64,000 nt of DNA from assembly GCA_020747065.1 (NCBI GenBank), contig JAGMVK010000009.1, positions 1,736,001-1,800,000 on the forward strand. Direction: 5' to 3'. This DNA is from Cadophora sp. MPI-SDFR-AT-0126 (lineage: Eukaryota; Ascomycota; Leotiomycetes; Helotiales; Ploettnerulaceae). The position numbers and the translations under genes are program-made. The notes beneath the pieces are model-generated. The model was not told the DNA's origin. It saw only the letters and a program-made list of their open reading frames with translations, and searched no databases. Of this stretch, positions 37,179 to 48,900 are shown one piece after another; position 1 is the first letter of the stretch; each line of letters opens with the position of its first letter.

Positions 37179-40100
37179 TCAGAAATTGTAGGAGCGTCCA
37201 GGCGCGTGATAGAGCTGGAAGATTTGCAGAGCGACCTTCACCTCAGTTATTAGCAGAATGAAATCTAGAGGGGACATAAGTGGTAAAGTCACCTGTAACA
37301 GTCCCAAGAAAATAGCTGCTCCGCCCCAAAAGACTATAGTCTGAAGATATTATTAGTTGACGTGCTTGTAATTGCCAGGCTGAATGCATTCAACATACCC
37401 AAAATGTCCACCACTTGGAAATATCTCTCTTATCGTGCCACAGCGTCAGAATTGGGGCCGGCTCATGTGCCTCCACATAGTTCTGGAGATGCAGAAGACG
37501 ATCACCCAAGAAAGCAAAGCTGGCGGTGGCATCGTAGCATATCGAAGGTTCAGACACACCAAGCTCGTCCCAGACTTGCCTGGCCTCTTCCGTCTCCCAG
37601 CTCTGACCGCACAGAACATCAAGCATTGTATCTGGTGAGTTGTCTTTGCCCCATATCTTTGCCTTTTCGAGCTGCCTGAACATGTTGTAGGAGCTGCTGT
37701 GCATGCCGAATATCAGGCGATACGTCAGGAGGACTTCCCTGAAATAGTCTTTCGCATCGGAACCATCTGGTTCTGACCAGTAGGATTGAGCATCACGGAA
37801 TATCCTGTTTGTCAGCAATGTTTACCCTGCTTCCTGCTCAACACTTACTGAGAACATGGTCCAGGACTTCGACTACAAGCCATGAGAAGGCACAATGAGG
37901 GGAAGCGAAAGATTGCGAGGGTCTTTGTAGCGGGATCAAACTCAAGATGCAGGGCCAAACAGTCTACCCATTCGATGTTGACTTTTGCAATCCTATAGAT
38001 CGTGTGAAAGGAGAGATGGTACGCCTTTATCTGGCTTGTGAAGTTGTCCGAAGATGGATAGATCGACACTACCATTGATTCCTTGCGGTCAGGTATTATA
38101 GATCCAAATCGCTGCAGAAGAAGAGCAAGTGGTTGATCGATCAAGGACATATCCATTTCAAGTACTCTGAATGTCTGGTTTTGTCTGGACTTTCGTTTGC
38201 GTCTCCTGGGTGTTGGGGAATAAGCAGTAAATACAGCTTGGTATTCAGGCGCGAAATCTGCTGCTGGGGTCCGAAGTTCGAGCCGATCTGGACTCGGTGC
38301 TATTTTGGGAATGTAGAGCAGTGCTGTGGTTGTTAGCTCAGTCGATATCTAGAAATGGTTATCAATTCATACTGATCCATCCAATTGCAGCAAACGAAAG
38401 TTGCGCCATTTGATCATACTCAACATCAGCCATCTTTGCGAGGCCTTCATTGTATAGTGCGTCCGCTATTTCTGTCAATGAGCAGTCCGGTTGTTGAAGT
38501 CTAACGGCGACAATTGTCAGAACTTGCATGACCACCTCAAAGTCGGTCTTCCCTGGGGTAAGCGAAGAAGCGTCGACGCCTTCCAATAACGGCCTTAAAA
38601 GAGGTTCCCAAGCTTCTCGAATGCGAGCTTCGAGGAACTGTAAATACCAACTACATGCTGAATCGAGGATATCGCTACCACCGGGAAATACGCCGCATGC
38701 AGCATAGATGAATGCCTTTTGCGAGGACGATATTGGGCCGGACGAGAGATACATCCAGGTGGTTCGTGGTGTCTTGGACGTTGGCTGTAATGCCAAAGGT
38801 GATTCAGTACTGGCAGTGGTCATAAAGCTACGAAAGAGTTGAGTTTGCTCTGCAAAAGTCCTTGCTGCGAGATCAGATAGCTTAATCTAGACAGGGGTCA
38901 GTCATCGGTGGTATTGTACAGGACATCCACTTACGATTGTCGTCCACGGTTGGCCCCTTTTCCTGACGGAAGTGCTTCTTCCCAACATCAAATGCTGTTT
39001 TTCAAGGTCCCAAGCTCTCGAATCTAGCAGCTCGATCGTCTCTTCAGATTTCACCCCCACGGCTCTAGTAGAACCTAAGCGCAGCAAATGTCCAGTGGGC
39101 GCCTGGCCACTGTCTGATAGTTTCAAGTTGCGGTGGTCATGTTTTCTTGAATATCTTTGATACTTTGGACCGACTGGTAGCAATGGCGTTTGCCCGCCGC
39201 CCCCAAGCTCATGGTGCAGGGCAATTGGCCTACTTAGTTTGGCCAGGGGTTGTCTATCTGAGGGATCCGGGGCAAATGCATCCTCTGCAATGCCTGGGCT
39301 TGTATCTTCAAGCCTTTCAGCGCCAGCATTTTCCGATAATATACCTTTATCAGCTGCTGAACTTGCTGCTAACTCTTCCACATTGACATCTCGACTTTCT
39401 TGTTGCGATATTTTCTCAAGTCGGAGCGGATGTTGGTCAGTTTGTAGATTTACAAATGAGCAGCTCGTTAACTCTGTGCTCTTTCCTTGAGGTTCCCGAA
39501 CTTCTGCGCCAGGACTGCCACTCGTTCGTGAGCAGAAGATGGGCTCATCGATGGATGCCATTGGACTTGGCCATGGGGCAGTAGATGCGGATATTGGATT
39601 GCCTTCACTTAGGAACACATTCTTCGACGTTATTGGGCCCAAACAAAACACAGCGGGGTGAGTCGGAATATATGCTTGCATGGCGATTGGAACCGATATA
39701 AGAATCAATGAGGAGAAACTGCTGAATCCAGCTTCGATCTTGACCTCCTCCACTCCAATCAGCGGCATAGTGCGCAACCACTCCGTCAGCCCCTCCATAG
39801 AAAGGTCGTCGGGCAGGAAATTCTCTTTCAACCGGACCGCAAAGAGAATTCTAGGGACGAGCTCTTTCTCTAAAAGCCCCAAACTCGCCTTGGCTGATTC
39901 TTCCTCAAAAATTGGATCCGAGTCGCTGCCTAGGTCTGAGAGATCAGGCGCTGAGCAGCTTTGTAATGGTTCTTCAGTGATATAGCAACCTTCCTCGCCT
40001 ACCTTCGCATTATCCTTCGGTCGTCTTTGTACGGATAAATGAATGCTCCGCGGAAAGCTTGTTTGTTTTGTAAGAGGTAAGTGAACAGGTGCGGGTCGAT

Positions 40101-41060
40101 CTCGCCCATGCTCAGAATGGAATTGTGCATGAAGAAAGATGTTGCGGTACAGGTCCCCAGTCGAGAATGATGATCTCTGGCGGAAATCCAAGAGTTCCTT
40201 AATGAGCGCATTCGTGAATGAATAGCGTCCGACACCATTCGCTGTCCCACCGTAGGAGCAGGCTGCGAGAAGCTCTGTCACACCATTGCCGACCCCGGAA
40301 TTTGCTGTCCCTGCTGCACAGCAGTCAAGAAGAATCAGAACATCGTTTTCTGCCTGCTCGAGGAGAACTTGTATACTACTCCACTGGACCGACTGAAGGC
40401 CAGAATGCGAATCTAGCCTGGGATTGAATCGGCGACTATTTTCACGAACAGTTAGCCGATGATCGAACTCCAAGCCTTGCGGATTACAATGCCATCCGTC
40501 CTAAAGCTAGTTGGTGGGTGGTGGGAGACAAATTCCTATAATCAAATGCCCCACCTTGTCCATTCAAGTGACTTTGTCTTCGTCAGTCTCCCATGCCCTG
40601 CATAATACATGATTTTGAGGTGCTCTCTATCGTTCGGGGCCGGCTCAACAAAGTCCATAATCTTGCGATTCACAGCCAAATGTGGATTTTGCGTCGGAAT
40701 CTTCCACTCCTCAACATCGTATTGATACACATCTTTAAATACATGTACCAGTTCGGCGATTTCAAGATGAACAGGCAGATGCGGGTCTTCATCTTGCCAA
40801 CTTAGCACCAAAACAGTGACGCTTGAGTATCTCGAGGTCTTTTCGTTGGGAAACAACGCTTTCGCGGCGTCATCGAGACCAGCTGCAAAGTCTTGAAACT
40901 TGACGTGTCGATTCCATCGATCGATATCATGAGGATTTGGGGGAGGCAAGGTGCTCGTGCTGCTGATGCTGGATTGGTGGCTGGCTGCATTGCTAGTCGT
41001 ATCTGATGGAATCGAAGGACTGCTGTCTGACCGACCTGATTGCGATTGAGAATTGGCCAT
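37179..41060 (-). CDS. Caspase-like (C14) protein with C-terminal membrane helix
   Basis: Seven exons (41060-40555, 40435-38935, 38886-38373, 38323-37849, 37804-37399, 37340-37293, 37241-37179) give 1170 aa with every junction in frame. A Ser/Thr-rich tail (1-45) precedes a caspase-like domain: catalytic His156 in MYYAGHGR and Cys208 in ILLDCCAAG, with GVTELLAACSYGG, a segment typical of fungal C14 relatives, near 219-231. The first intron (119 bp) has a GGCTAAC branch point just before its acceptor. A long Ser/Pro-rich region (about 330-660) follows, then a helical C-terminal region (about 680-1130). The last two tiny exons add a membrane segment (TIVFWGGAAIFLGLLQ) preceded by DKRDISKWWTFW. 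A peptidase role in cell death is inferred from the fold; the function of the C-terminal region is unknown to me. Confidence 0.82.
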
Positions 41061-42363
41061 TGAGTTCTACATTGACTTCCAGCCTCTCGAAGCAAATTTC
41101 AATCTCGAGATCTGGTAGACTGACCAGCCTCGAAGTCTCGCGAAATTTGGTCAGAAAGTCAGACTTTTCGAGCAAGCGAGCCTCATCTGAAAAAAATTCG
41201 GGGCAACGCAAATCCCTATATCAACAAAACGGGGAGATCAGAAATTCCATGATATCACGTCCTATCTGCGCAAACATCAAAATATTCAGAATTGCAGCAG
41301 GGAAAGAAGTAACAAAGTAGTGGGTGGCTACCACTACATACTTTATGAGACAGTTCGGAATTCCAGAGCGAACCGAAAGTGAAAGGCAAACAAAAGCAAT
41401 TTCCTTCTTCGGCACATAATTGGAAAATATAAACCGATCGGTGAACAAAAGTGGACTAAAACGAAATCCGAACCTGAGACGGCTGAAGGCTTTACATGTT
41501 ACTGGCTTAAAGTCAACTTGCGCATATGCAGGCGTGCCCGATCCAATCACGCTTCAAATCACAACTTGGAAGGATGACCTAGCTGTATGCCTCGCCTCTG
41601 TTACCAATGCATCCCAAGAAATCTAGTAGGGGAAAAGCGTTGCACCGATCGTTTCCTCTCCCCTGTCGTACATTGAGAATAGGGTCGCTACGTTGTGGCG
41701 TGCCATTCAGAGCCTCACTGCTGTCCTCTATACACCTAATATTTCTAGCTGTGATCTTTTTTTTTTTTGGTCAACTAATTAAAGCCACGGTGTTATGCCA
41801 ATGGCGCTTCCTGTTGAGTTCCCTTCGTCGTCCTCGTTCAGGAATTTGTATAGATTTCCACCACCCCCAATTGTGAGATTAATGAGGCTGTAACTTCTAA
41901 CAGTGCACAACACATTTGGGGCAAACTGAGGCAATTGTCCTTCTTCATCGATCTGATAATAGTTTTTCACTCTGCTGCTGAAATTTAATGGAAATACAGC
42001 TTCATATTGATCCATATGAAACGTGTAAGCAGTAAGTTACCATTGTTTACTTCAAGATAAACTCTCGCCAATAAAGCTCGGATGCTACTTCTTCCAGGAC
42101 ACAATCGGTTCATCCGAAATTTCTTCTTACGAACTGCTTGCTTCTTCATTCCGGATAATTTTCCTCGGTCTCGTGAACGCCTAGATAGTTGACTTGGAGC
42201 CCGAGAGTTCTAGCTATCGACCCGGCCGTTGTGTTGATCCGAAGTCAAGTCAAGAGTTCTCTATGTCAACAACGTATCTGGCGACCGCTTTCTTCAAGAA
42301 AAGTAACTTAGAACTGCCAGATGAGCCCGTGTCCTTCATCTTGTTCTATACTGCAGTGATGGA
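41061..42363. other. Intergenic, caspase-like gene promoter region
   Basis: About 1.3 kb between two minus-strand genes. A 78-codon minus-strand frame at 41779-42015 starts with an ATG but shows no motif. A 12-base T run lies at 41757-41768. No gene can be supported. Confidence 0.5.
41757..41768 (+). repeat. T12 homopolymer
   Basis: Twelve consecutive T in an otherwise featureless intergenic region. Confidence 0.9.
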
Positions 42364-44916
42364 CTACACGATGAGGAGTCTCTCCACACTGGTCTCAGCA
42401 TTCATCATCTCGCCATCCATGATCCCGTGCACATAACACTCCCCCACCAACTCGTAGGCTGGACAAGGCTCCCCGTCATAACCCCTGCTTCCTCCTTTCC
42501 TTCTCAGCAATAAAGGGTATCTACAACCACAAACAACCGAAACCACATCACCAACCTCTGCCATCGTCGGCAAAACAGCCATATAACCACCCTTCGTCAC
42601 AGCAAACTTCCGCATCGAAGCACAAGTTCCCAGCGCCGTCCCCCACGTCGCGGTATCCTGCACAGTCTGCCAATACCCCTCATCAGTCGGAAGACTCTTC
42701 CTTTCCTTCGCCAATATCTCTTTGGCAATTTTATCATTGTACTTGGACAGTTCAACCCATTGCGTGTAATCCTTGTACAAGATATCTGGTGCAGGTCTCT
42801 TGAACGGCGTCTGATCACCAATAAGTGTCCGCCAGAATGCGTCTTCGATCGCAGCATAGTCGGTTCCGTATTTTGATGCGTGGTTCTGAGCTAGATTGTG
42901 AGCTTCTTCGTACCAGATGTAGTTATCGATAAACTCAGATGGCCAGAATTTATTCCCAACTTCGTCGACGACGAACCCCTCGCCATCTTCTGCACTATAG
43001 TCAAACGGCTTTCCTGCAAAAGCAATTTCATCAACAACAATGCCATCAAGTCCTAGAATATCTGGGGTTTTGTTGTCAAAATGAACACTCGCTTTTGTCT
43101 TCCCGCATGCTGAAGCCCGCATATCGGGAGAGAAGTCATCAAAGTAGCTAGGATGTGTGAAAGGTGCTCCCGTCGGTGGACTCGTCCAATCTGGCACCCA
43201 TGAGGGCAGCTTCAGGTTTCTTTTGCTGCCGATTCCAGCACATGATATGACGCAAAATGGGTCTTTGTTTCTCAGAAGATACATCGCGGTATCTCTGTAG
43301 ACGTCTTCGACCGGCTTCGAATAATCAGGTGCAAATGCCGGGTTGGCTTCGTCTGTCGCCAGACCTGCGAAAGCGAAAATCTTATCTCGAGGATCCGTGG
43401 AATCAAAATCCCCAAAATCAGTGAGCAGGAACGGCAGAGACAGCGGCATGAGCACAGCAGTGATATTATCCATCATGCTGGGTTCACCAGCTTTGCTTCC
43501 AAGAGAAGGATCACTCCTATTCAGTGCCTTCATGATCGCATCTGCCGTTCTGAATGTCTCAAGGCTCTTCCGATACGGAGCCGTGATTCTAAATCTTCGC
43601 TGTGCCGTCACGATAGAATTGAAGTTGCTGATATTCCTCTTAGCTTTCTGGCTGTTCTTTGTCAGGCCCAACAGACCGCTCATCTGCGGATCCCTAAAGA
43701 TCTCAACCCAGTTCCTCAACATGTCCCATGTAAAGGCCATGCCTCCGCAAATGAAGAGCACTTCTTTTGCGACGGTGACTTCTTGCACTATCCAAACGCG
43801 TGTGAACCAGAGGAGATTGAAGAAATCAGCCATGGCTATCCATTGGACGGAACTTGTCAAGTGTTCGTAGCGACGATAGCTATCCACGTTTGAAGGTAGA
43901 TTTGCCATTTCGTTGAGGACGCTGATCGCAAGGCGAGCACTAAGTGGTTTTCCCAGCCAGACAACTACTCGAGTTGCATTCTCGTATATATTTGTCATCA
44001 TCTTCACTTGGCTTCCTTTCTCGATATCATTCGATTGATCGATGCATATGTAGTCGATCCAAACAACTCTGGAACGGAACATCGAGCTACGTCCGTATAG
44101 GGCATCGTATGTGGATATTGATGTAGTAAAACGCTTTCCATTGATCGTGACCTCGCGCTGGTCCTTGGATGTGCCCCAGGTGTACGATATCGCTTCGTAA
44201 AGGGGCTTGTCCCCGATCTTCGCGGGGCAAAGAACACCCCGGACCCCAAGGAAGGGAACCCAGTGTTTCAATCTCAGTAGCCGAATCTCCCCGGGCTGAA
44301 GAGAAGGCTCATGTCTGTGTCTGTACTGCTCAGCCGATTTCTTTATCGGAAAAGGCAGGAGCTGCAATCCCCCACAGCAAATCCTCAGAAATGATTGCGA
44401 TATCGCTGTCACCTTCCTTTTCACATTTGAGTAAGCCCTTCGTAAGAACCCGTAATATCGAAACTCCATTCTCCAATCAAACCAAATCAATCCGACCCCT
44501 ACAGCCAAAACAGTAATCACACCCCTCCCTGGCCTTAAATCCTCCGGCCTCATCCTCACACCCCACCAAAACACCCACCAAACCCTCCTCCAACGCCCCA
44601 GCAACCACCCAGTAACAAGATAACAAACCCTCGGCCTGACATCAACCAGAAACCTTCTCTCCCCCACCGGATCAAAAACCCCATCTCCCCTAATAACAAA
44701 GTCATAAAAAGCCTGAACACAAATAGTGAGTATAGCGCCCACGAAGAACATCATATTGAGATAGCCAATGGCATGGTGCAGTATAGCTGCAAGGACGGCT
44801 GTGAATTCTGGGGAAATGAGGAGTGATTTTAGATAGTTGTTTTCAGGCTGGAAGTCGAACCCGTACCACTGAGGTTGGACAAGGCGGTGGACGAATCCTC
44901 GGCTATCGACGTCCAT
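42364..44916 (-). CDS. HET-domain protein with N-terminal membrane segments
   Basis: Single exon, 850 aa, starting at the ATG at 44916 (MDVDSRGF), the first in the frame. Residues 36-72 and 132-147 are strongly hydrophobic (VLAAILHHAI, MMFFVGAILTICV, GVITVLAVGVGLIWF), and a Trp-rich stretch lies at 97-120, so two to four membrane helices are likely. The HET domain occupies about 239-420: YEAISYTWGTS, WIDYICIDQSNDIEKGSQV, and IYENATRVVVWLG. The C-terminal half has no second recognisable domain but ends with a GDVVSVVCGCRYPLLLR-type segment common in HET proteins. HET domains trigger cell death when allelic or non-allelic partners meet. Most HET proteins lack membrane segments, so this copy is likely tethered to a membrane (inference). 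Confidence 0.92.
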   Translation of the reverse strand: MDVDSRGFVHRLVQPQWYGFDFQPENNYLKSLLISPEFTAVLAAILHHAIGYLNMMFFVGAILTICVQAFYDFVIRGDGVFDPVGERRFLVDVRPRVCYLVTGWLLGRWRRVWWVFWWGVRMRPEDLRPGRGVITVLAVGVGLIWFDWRMEFRYYGFLRRAYSNVKRKVTAISQSFLRICCGGLQLLPFPIKKSAEQYRHRHEPSLQPGEIRLLRLKHWVPFLGVRGVLCPAKIGDKPLYEAISYTWGTSKDQREVTINGKRFTTSISTYDALYGRSSMFRSRVVWIDYICIDQSNDIEKGSQVKMMTNIYENATRVVVWLGKPLSARLAISVLNEMANLPSNVDSYRRYEHLTSSVQWIAMADFFNLLWFTRVWIVQEVTVAKEVLFICGGMAFTWDMLRNWVEIFRDPQMSGLLGLTKNSQKAKRNISNFNSIVTAQRRFRITAPYRKSLETFRTADAIMKALNRSDPSLGSKAGEPSMMDNITAVLMPLSLPFLLTDFGDFDSTDPRDKIFAFAGLATDEANPAFAPDYSKPVEDVYRDTAMYLLRNKDPFCVISCAGIGSKRNLKLPSWVPDWTSPPTGAPFTHPSYFDDFSPDMRASACGKTKASVHFDNKTPDILGLDGIVVDEIAFAGKPFDYSAEDGEGFVVDEVGNKFWPSEFIDNYIWYEEAHNLAQNHASKYGTDYAAIEDAFWRTLIGDQTPFKRPAPDILYKDYTQWVELSKYNDKIAKEILAKERKSLPTDEGYWQTVQDTATWGTALGTCASMRKFAVTKGGYMAVLPTMAEVGDVVSVVCGCRYPLLLRRKGGSRGYDGEPCPAYELVGECYVHGIMDGEMMNAETSVERLLIV

Positions 44917-45968
44917 GGTTGCAAGTAAAAGAGAATACAATAGATTATGGTTAGTGAAGGGAGATGATGGAGAACATAAATTGAAGCAGGCTCCTATGAT
45001 GTTGTGATGCCGAGCAGAGGCGTTTTCAGCTCATCGGCCACGTGCCTGGGGGCGCTGGTTGGCTGTGGCTAAAAATAGACGTAGCTCTCCTCGTCTGGTA
45101 AAGTCAACAAAACTCACGACTGATCATTTCTAAGTGGCTCGGTTTCTCCAGAAATGTAATTTTTCATATCTCAATGGCTAATCGTTGTGCTTTTCCTGTG
45201 CAATAAGGTGCAGATTGTAAATGTTGATAAGAATATACGAAGGATTAATTAAATTATTTAAAGTAGCACTATCCTCAATTATCAAGAACAAAATCAAGTT
45301 CAGAATCACACATAAAATTGTCTGATGCTCATAATAAATAATATGCATTATATTCCATTCCCCCCTCCCTCTCTTCCCCCATTTCCCACTCATCTACCCT
45401 CCCTTCCTTTCAGTTCCCAATAAATCAAAACGGCGCTGGATGAGCGCTGACTTACTCGCTATTACTCATTCACTCACTCCACCCAATAGACTTCTACCAT
45501 CTAACATAAGTATATTTTAGATGAATCATATGAGAATTTGAATGTGTGCGAGCTCAACTATCTCGCGTCAAAAAAACAAAGAGCGACACTTCAATTCCGG
45601 CATTGAGCTCCGCGAAAAAGTAATATTCCAAAACAGCAGAGTCAGCTCAGCTCACCTGGCAATGTCAACAAAACTCAAGGACTATTAGTTCCCATGCCAG
45701 AGTGGCCAAACACGAACAGGTAGGCACTGAAGATTCAATGTACTGTATGTATTCCATTCAATCCAACAACTATCTGCACTGGATACTACAGCACGCAAAC
45801 CAAGCGAAAGCACAAGACAACTCCAAAACCCTATCCTGTCCCAACCCATCCGTCAACCAAGCCAGTAAACCAATTCAAATTCATCAAATCATCTCACTCC
45901 CTTCCTGCAGGATGAAAAGTACTCCTCACCACCTCCCCTCTACTCCCAACATATAACTCAAGAACTAT
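44917..45968. other. Intergenic, HET gene promoter region
   Basis: About 1 kb between minus-strand genes. The middle (45180-45340) is AT-rich. No repeat or gene is supported. Confidence 0.5.
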
Positions 45969-48900
45969 CTAAAACAACGATCCCCTCGCAAGAGGACTCC
46001 CCACCTTGGGGGCAAACTGCAAGCTCTTCCTCCTCGCCGCCATAAGGCGCATCATGACGCTCTCATCTTTCTTCTCGCTCAAGAAGCCCGCTCCCATGGA
46101 GCCTCTACTCTGGGCATCCGCCTGCTCGGTATCAACGTAGCGTCTTCCAGCAGGGGCAGTCTTCTGGATGAGTTGTTCCTTGTGGAGAAAGTACGGAGTC
46201 TGGCCAGTCGGTGTGTCCTCGCCATAGAGACCTTCGTCGCCATAAGCGGAGATGGTCTCTGGTGCTGGGGTTGCTGGAACAGGAGACAGGATTAGGGTTT
46301 GATCGTCAACCTCGCCTGAAGAGGACGAGGCTGGCGAGCGAACCCATTGAACAGACTCGCGTCTGCGGCTCTTGTTGGTGGCCGGGGTGTCTGGAAAGTG
46401 GACGAATTCCTTTGTGGGTGACGCATTGCGATTTGGAGTCATAGAAGACACGAGCTCGCCGTTCATCTTAGCCAAAGCACGAGGCTCCATGCTCTTACGG
46501 CGTCGGTGGCCACCTCTTGGGACCATGCCGGTATCAACCGAGTATGCAGACTCATCGAGCCATTTGTTCTCGCGTTCACAACTATAAACACGTTAGCAAG
46601 GTCGACAATTCAATCGAAAGTGTAGCTTACTCCAAGACCCATCCCACACCAACACAGGAAACAACTCCGTTGGTCTCCTTAGCTCTCTCCAGAGTTCTCT
46701 TCCCACCATCTTTGAATACCACATGCGTAATGCCAATCTTGCTCGTGTCCTCAGAGCTGCCGTTCCAGTTCCATGTCTTTACGCATCGAGCACCCATCTG
46801 AGTGAGAAGCTCAGTGAAAAGAGCACTCGCGTCTGAGCCTTCGCTGGTGTGGACATCAACAAAGACAACTGCACCCTTCAGCAGAGAAGTGTTAAGATCG
46901 CGACGAGGTGTGCGAGCTGGAGTTCCCATGGTAGACCAGCCCTCTGCTTTCGAAGGTGTTGCGAGAGCATCTTGCATGACAACATCTTGGCTTTGCTTCT
47001 TGGTAGGAGAGTATGAGATGACAGTGTTGTTTCGAGAAAGAGTGCTGGACGGTCGCTGAGAGGGCAATTTTGAGATACTGGCGCTTCGGTTCTGTGGTGA
47101 AGGTCTCAGTGGGGTGTCCTCGGCAGCAGCTTTGAGAGGAACCTTCGACACTGTGTGGCATACTCGCTCACCGAGAACACGTTTTGGTCTTGGTGTCGCA
47201 TAATTCTGTACTGGGGACTGAGGAGCTAGAGGTGCCATCAACTGAGGATCAATAGGCATGGCATTTTCATCTCCGTATTCTTGACTAGCCTCTGATGGCG
47301 CAAGCTCTGGAGCTGATGGCATGTCAGCCTCATCGGCCAACTCATCGGTGTCAGATTCTGGCATGGCTTGAGGCTCAGAGATCTCCGCGGGGATAGTTTC
47401 GGGGATAGTCTCTCCCTCTTGCAATGACTGAGGATCGACATCTTCAAACAAATGCTCATCCATAGTTGGCTCAAGTTGCTGGACTGCCTCGATTGTTGTT
47501 TCCGATAGGATATTCTCCTCAGCAGAGCTGGGCCGAACGAACTCCGCCTGGACCATCTCAACATTGATGAATTCGGAGACAAGCGGCTCCGTGACAAGGA
47601 ACTCATTCTCAGGAGCTTCCAGAACCTCGCTCTCGAGTACTCCAGCCTCCTCAAGAAATTCCTCCTGGACATTGACTTCGATCTCATCTGGCTGAAGCAC
47701 CGACATCTCATCAGCTTCTATGGCAAGAGCCATATCCTCCTCGTCAAGCTCAACAGGCTCGAAGTTTGCATCCAAGATGTCTTCCTCCTCTGCTGTGGCT
47801 TCGGTATCTGCAGCCAATTCATCACGAACAGACATCTCATCCTCGAAGAATGAGCTCTTGACAGGAGATGGACGTGGAGTTGCATTTTTGTCTTGTTGTG
47901 AGATGAGCTTGGTTGGGGATATGGCTTCGTCAGATTTACTCTCTTCAGACTTCTCTGGGCTTGCAGCCATCCAGTCACTCAATTGCCTAGCAAGAGGAGT
48001 GAAACCAATCTTGTTCTTCCGAGCAGACTCGAAGGATCTCTGGGTGGACGTGGTCTTCGGTGTTTTAGCGATTGCCTTAAATGGGCTTGGAGTTGCTGGT
48101 GCCGATGCAAAGTCGTGGGAGATGTTAAAGCCTGAAAGCGGAACTGGCGAGTAGCTTGGAGACCCCGAAGCAAGTTCATCCTCGGATTCCGAGTCGTCGA
48201 ATGGATTTTCATTAGTCTCGCGAAGAGCGAAAGCTCCTGAAAACCCAGTACTGTTCCTTGGCGGAGATACGGGAGGGGTTGTTTTATGATCCATTGGGTC
48301 TTCGATGACAATGACATCTCCTTCATCAATAGACATCGGCTCATCGACTTGGGCATCGTCGACAATGGACAGAGACTCGATCTCCTCCGCGATAGGCTCT
48401 GACTTCTCAAATGCTGGATCAGCATCTCGTGGCATGATAGACGAAAGGCGACCAGTGAATGTCAAACTAGGCTCAGCTCCCAGCATAATTGAATCGGAAT
48501 CGTCCTTCGATACTGGGCTACCAGTAGCGGCAGCCATACTTGGAGGACCCATTTGTCCAGTTCGGACTGCACTCTTGGTGATCGTCCTTGGTGTCGCAAA
48601 TCTGGAGATCTTGAACGTGCTAGCTTTCGGTGTTGCGGCAAACAAAGATGCGTTGTTGGTAGATCTGCTAGGAGAACCGTTCTCGCCGACCTTGGTTGGT
48701 GATTGCGGGCGTCTAGCAGGCGATTGAAGCAAGGAAGCTTTGAAGGGAGAGTTCTCGGTGGCGGTCTTGGGGGCTGGCAAAGATGGCCTGAGTGGCGACT
48801 GCAACATCGAATTACCAATAGTCAGCTTCTGGGCAGAAGCCTTGAAGGTGTCCTTGAACGGCGATTGTGGGGGGCGTCGAGCTGGGCTGGCAATGGTGGA

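Noticed and set aside
41779..42015. 78-codon minus-strand frame upstream of the caspase-like gene
   Set aside because: ATG-initiated but no motif, signal peptide or supporting context; kept only as a note in the intergenic entry.
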